Of a stretch of DNA of 64,000 nt, positions 60,132 to 64,000 are shown in pieces. Position 1 is the first letter of the stretch. Every line of letters starts with the position of its first letter. Source of the DNA: Vermamoeba vermiformis. Lineage: Eukaryota > Tubulinea > Echinamoebida. The DNA lies in NCBI GenBank assembly GCA_045837725.1, contig JBEWZL010000012.1, forward strand, positions 149,421-213,420, in the 5' to 3' direction. A program made the translations under genes and the position numbers. The notes under the pieces were generated by a model. It was given only the letters and a program-made list of their open reading frames with translations. It was not told the DNA's origin and ran no database searches.

Positions 60132-60635
60132 CCCATATTAGCCCATATAATAAATATCTAATGGTTTGGTGTTCAACCGCAGAAAAAATTACAAAAATGA
60201 ACTGATTGCGATAATTTTGAAATGAGGCTTAAAAATAAGATTTGAAGCATGATATAAGTATGGTGCTGTTATATAGACGACTAAGAGTGCTTTTATGAAG
60301 TTTTGTTGAGGATTCGTGGTCTGAAAACGTGTTAGAAATTCCGCAACAGCGCGACCCCGGATCAAAACGTTTAAGATGACAAATCTCAGTGTGATTTCAG
60401 GTGGTCTTATCCACAACTTGTAATTCAAAGTGAAATGAATCTCTGAATTAATTATTTTGCCTAATATGGTCAAAACCCTGCTTGAAGCCCTGAGCGGTGA
60501 ACCACGGCCAAACCAAAAGAGAATTCCGAGCAAGGATTCATGACACCATAATCGCAACAACAACCACCAGTATTTATTTATTTTTTGTTGCGACGCATCT
60601 TACGTCATAATTCCAAAAAATAAAATGAAAATATT
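60132..60635. other. Divergent promoter region between ferroportin and MAP2K genes
   Basis: About 500 nt between two head-to-head genes. A 124-codon open stretch on the minus strand (60189-60563) has no recognisable domain and is not called. Confidence 0.4.
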
Positions 60636-63600
60636 ATGACAATGTCGAAGAAAGGATTACGATTAACGCCTATTATCACAGACGCTGCCAAAAAATATAA
60701 GTAAGGATTTTTTAAATTACTAACAAAGTTAGAAACTTGAGATCGTTTCACTAATTTAATTTACAACTTGATCAAGCAGTTTGCCTTTATTTTCCTTTCA
60801 ATTTGCCATATATACTATTAATATATCTTTGTAATAATATTTTTCTTCATAATAGCTCTGACCCAACAATCTTGCGGGTTCAGGACAACATCACCATCGG
60901 AGAACACGGATTGCTGGTCAACGGCGAACGGTCTTCTATTATAGGTAATGATCGATCATGTATTTATATGAAGCGTATATTGCGTTAATTGATAGGCAGC
61001 TATACCATTTAAATTTGAAATCTGAGCGATCGGATCGTGGGAACGCCTCAAATGCTGTTTCAATAGCGAGTAAAAAACCTATGCGGCACATTATTTGCAA
61101 AAATATCGAAGATATTTCTCCTGCCTCATTAAAAGCCCCGATATCACGCTCAGATCTAATCTTTATTTTTCAAATTGATTCTTTCAATATTAAAGCACTA
61201 AATTTCGCCGAATTGCTCAAATCTACGGCAATTAAGTGTAAAATAGGGTTAATTGCTTGTGTGGTATTTGCTGCACTCCAATTATTTCAGTTTTTAAGGC
61301 ATTGCAAATCATCTTTCAGAACTTGGTCGGATGCGACTAATTTTTCTTTACATTTATTACAACGATAATAATGTATGATATCTTTGGCAATTAATCCGCT
61401 TTTTCGTGCTTCCGCTCCTCGGCCTTTTTTCCTTATTTAACCTTATTTCCTTTTATAGAAGGATTGACGGACCTCGAAGACATATGCGTCCTTGGATCTG
61501 GTGCTTGTGGTATAGTAAAGAAAGTGAAGCATAAAACATCGAATCAAATTTATGCGTTGAAGGTACGTAGCAGTCGTTTCAAAAAATTTTTTCGAAATCT
61601 GTTTTTTTGAGAACGCTCGTCGAAATTAGAGCAATTTATCGTGTTACGAGCTCGGAAAAAATCAAAGCATATTGGCGGATACCTAGTCCGCTGGTCTTCG
61701 TGGACCTACAATCAAGTTAACGAATCGGATCTACTTTTAGATCGATAAATTGACTGAAAAATCGATTCAAATATGCCATAATAGCCATTTAAATCCATTA
61801 AAAATACCATTTATGATTATTATACCATTTCTTTGTTAATTACATTGCATTATTATTCAGATTACATTTGCAACTACTAACATTCAATTTGTTTTTGCAA
61901 TAATTAGACTGTTACAGCTGAAATAGACGACAAAGTGTTGAATAAGCAGCTACTAGAATTAAAGACATATCATCAAGTAAGTTGAGCGCATAATTTCAGT
62001 TTTTTCAGATCCGATCGCGATCTCTGAAAACACCAGCACGCTCTAACCCGAAAATTGCTATTTATAGTCCAACCATCCATATATAGTATCATTCTATGGC
62101 GCATTTTATACAGAAGGACGGCTATCGTTTGTTTTGGAGTATATGGATGCCGGAACTTTAGCAGATTTGATTAAAGCGGGACCGATTCCCGAGAACGTAT
62201 TAGCAAGATTAACAGCTCAGGTACTATACTTAATATAATACTATAATTATCGAGCTAACTCTTCGTACAGATTTTAACTGGCTTAGAATACCTGCATAAA
62301 CAACTTCATATTATTCATCGCGACATTAAACCACAAAATATATTGATAAATAGTAAAGGTACGTATACATAGACTATTATAAGCATGTACCGTACCATAG
62401 TTATCCGTTCATAAGATCCAGTACGCGGCCAAAAAATTTCGGCCAAATATTTTCCGAAGAATTTTCTCGCAAAATGGCTCGTAACCATCGATCCACCGTT
62501 ATTGAGCACAATATGCCCTAATATGACCATACTAATGCTATATCGTTCTAATTTCATGCTTAGGTCAAGCTAAAATTACCGATTTTGGCGTCAGCGGCGA
62601 AATTGCTCATACGCAAGCTATGGCAAAGACTTTTGTAGGCACAGCGAAGTACATGTCGGTAAGTAGTATTATATGCATCATAATAGATCCATATTTATCA
62701 ATTTAACGGCGTTAGATTCGATTTTAATATTTGTTTTTCTAGCCGGATCGGATTGCGGGCAACGTTCATTCAGCGAAGAGCGATATTTGGAGTTTAGGAC
62801 TCGTAGTATTAGAATGTGCCTTAGGCAAGCATCCTTATGAAGCTAATAAGCGGAATTCAGGGTAAGTCTTATCGTCCATCTCGATCGGTCAACTTGCGAG
62901 ATCTTTATTTGATTCTAAACATCGAAATTTTGTCTTATAAATAACCATAATAAGCGTAAAATAACGAATAGTTATAAATATTTTTAATGATTCGATCCGC
63001 TGCGTAATATTAGCGTAAAAAGTCTTCTTACGATCCATCCAAATTTTTTTCCGCCGCAACAGCGGATAAACTTAACAGCTACTATATCCAATATAATCCT
63101 ATTATATGAATACCATACTATATACAATACTAACGGACGATATATCTTGCCAGATCTTCCTTTTTTGAGTTGTTGAACGACATTGTAAGACAACCCCCGC
63201 CAATGCCTCCCAGTGACAAATTTTCCCCTGAATTTGTGTCATTTATTCGTGACTGGTAAGGACTATAATCAGTTAATATTATGACCCCTATAATGAAATT
63301 AACGATCGAATTTTCAGTTTGCAAAAAGAAGAGGACAAACGGGCTGATAGCACGTCACTACTGGTAAGTCTGAGTCATTATTAGTATATTATTAGATATA
63401 TATGGCCTATTTAAGTAATAATACGCTTATTATTGCACGTTGCATATTCGGAGCAATTCCGATGCCGCGGCGATAATTAATTTTTTTATGACACTTGACG
63501 TTTTGTTACAATCTTGCAATTGCAGACACTTTAATATATACTTCAATTGTATGAGGCATACGACTGACGGAATAATTCTATTAATAGAAACATCCATTTA

Positions 63601-63905
63601 TTGCGAAGTACACTGAAAATGACGCGGATGTGTCAGCGTGGATCAAGAAGACTTTAATTTCGTTAGGCAAACCAGTGTCGAACGAACCGATAGATAACAC
63701 TAATAATAATAGCAATATCAATAGTAATACCACTGATGAAGCCAAAAAATTGAAAATGACACAATCAGCGCCAGCGACATTAGCTTCACTGCCTGGCCCT
63801 AAAATTTCAACAATTATCGACGACGAGCCGTCTGGTCGAAAAAAGAAAAAAGATAAAGAGAAGGATAAGGACAAAGATAAGGACAAGAAGAATAAGCTCA
63901 AGTAA
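60636..63905 (+). CDS. MAP kinase kinase (MAP2K/MEK family)
   Basis: A dual-specificity kinase that activates MAP kinases. Start at 60636 ([16 protein letters not shown]) or six bases later; TAA at 63903-63905. All kinase landmarks are present: Gly loop GSGACGIV, Lys in [22 protein letters not shown], the APE-like region [13 protein letters not shown] and [18 protein letters not shown]. The activation loop reads [15 protein letters not shown], giving candidate phosphosites spaced T-x5-T, the plant-type MKK spacing rather than the S/T-x3-S/T of animal MEKs. The N-terminus is short with no obvious MAPK-docking site. The C-terminal tail has an Asn/Ser-rich linker and a striking run of alternating Lys/Asp ending KNKLK. 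Two introns are long (60945-61458 and about 61,563-61,908); the first contains a 136-codon open stretch of no recognised family. Confidence 0.92.
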
Positions 63906-64000
63906 TCGATCACATCCACATTCGTGAGCGTTCGATCGAAAAACAATCAACTCCCCGTGTATTATTTGTTAATGCGATAAAAAAACAAAGTTTGTTTTAC

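Noticed and set aside
60189-60563. 124-codon minus-strand frame
   Set aside because: No domain, no splice partners, and it sits in the shared promoter region of two divergent genes; judged a chance opening.

Overview
The window is nuclear DNA of an intron-dense, AT-rich eukaryote. Introns are mostly 45-100 nt, start with GTAAGT or GTACGT, and carry a CTAAY-type branch point close to the AG. Together with transmembrane RasGAPs, a ferroportin, a MAP2K, a peptidoglycan-active exoenzyme and a secreted glycoside hydrolase, this suggests a free-living bacteria-eating amoeba. Amoebozoa (a protosteloid or related lineage) is my best guess, but no marker in the window fixes the species. No CRISPR array, tRNA gene or clear transposon was found.

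Layout. 1-474 is the 3' end of a membrane-protein gene. 701-4684 (minus) holds a small F-box protein, a secreted GH130/GH43-type glycosidase and a secreted Cys-rich protein. 5030-11013 (minus) holds three tandem, strongly diverged members of one unrecognised protein family. 11546-14675 (plus) is a mitochondrial hydroxyacid-oxoacid transhydrogenase with a complete 5S rRNA gene inside one intron. 15026-17456 (minus) is a coiled-coil protein. 17856-33622 is the centrepiece: two inverted paralogous genes for single-pass receptors (beta-solenoid-like ectodomain, PSI domain, one TM helix, cytosolic RasGAP), with a secreted M15 peptidase plus peptidoglycan-binding protein between them.

33936-34942 (plus) is a MYND-FKBP fusion. 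35012-38845 (minus) is an RA-like/calponin-homology protein. 39026-44630 (minus) is a PWWP/zinc-finger/AT-hook chromatin protein. 45639-46474 (minus) is an unknown nuclear-type protein. 46851-48611 (minus) is a C2-SH3 adaptor. 48986-56216 (minus) is a large kelch/coiled-coil/ankyrin protein. 56715-60131 (minus) is ferroportin, whose second coding exon junction region is split by a foreign-looking 382-bp block. 60636-63905 (plus) is a MAP kinase kinase.

How the genes fit together. Several genes bear on Ras/MAPK signalling and the cortex (two receptor RasGAPs, RA-CH protein, C2-SH3, MAP2K), and others on feeding and nutrient handling (peptidoglycan enzyme, glycosidase, ferroportin). The genes have their own promoters and are not operonic. 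The strongest candidate for an undescribed system is the pair of PSI-TM-RasGAP receptors, which have the overall plan of plexins, with a different ectodomain and RasGAP-core conversion tracts shared between the two copies. All gene models are hand-spliced from the sequence; exon lists are given where I checked the phase throughout.
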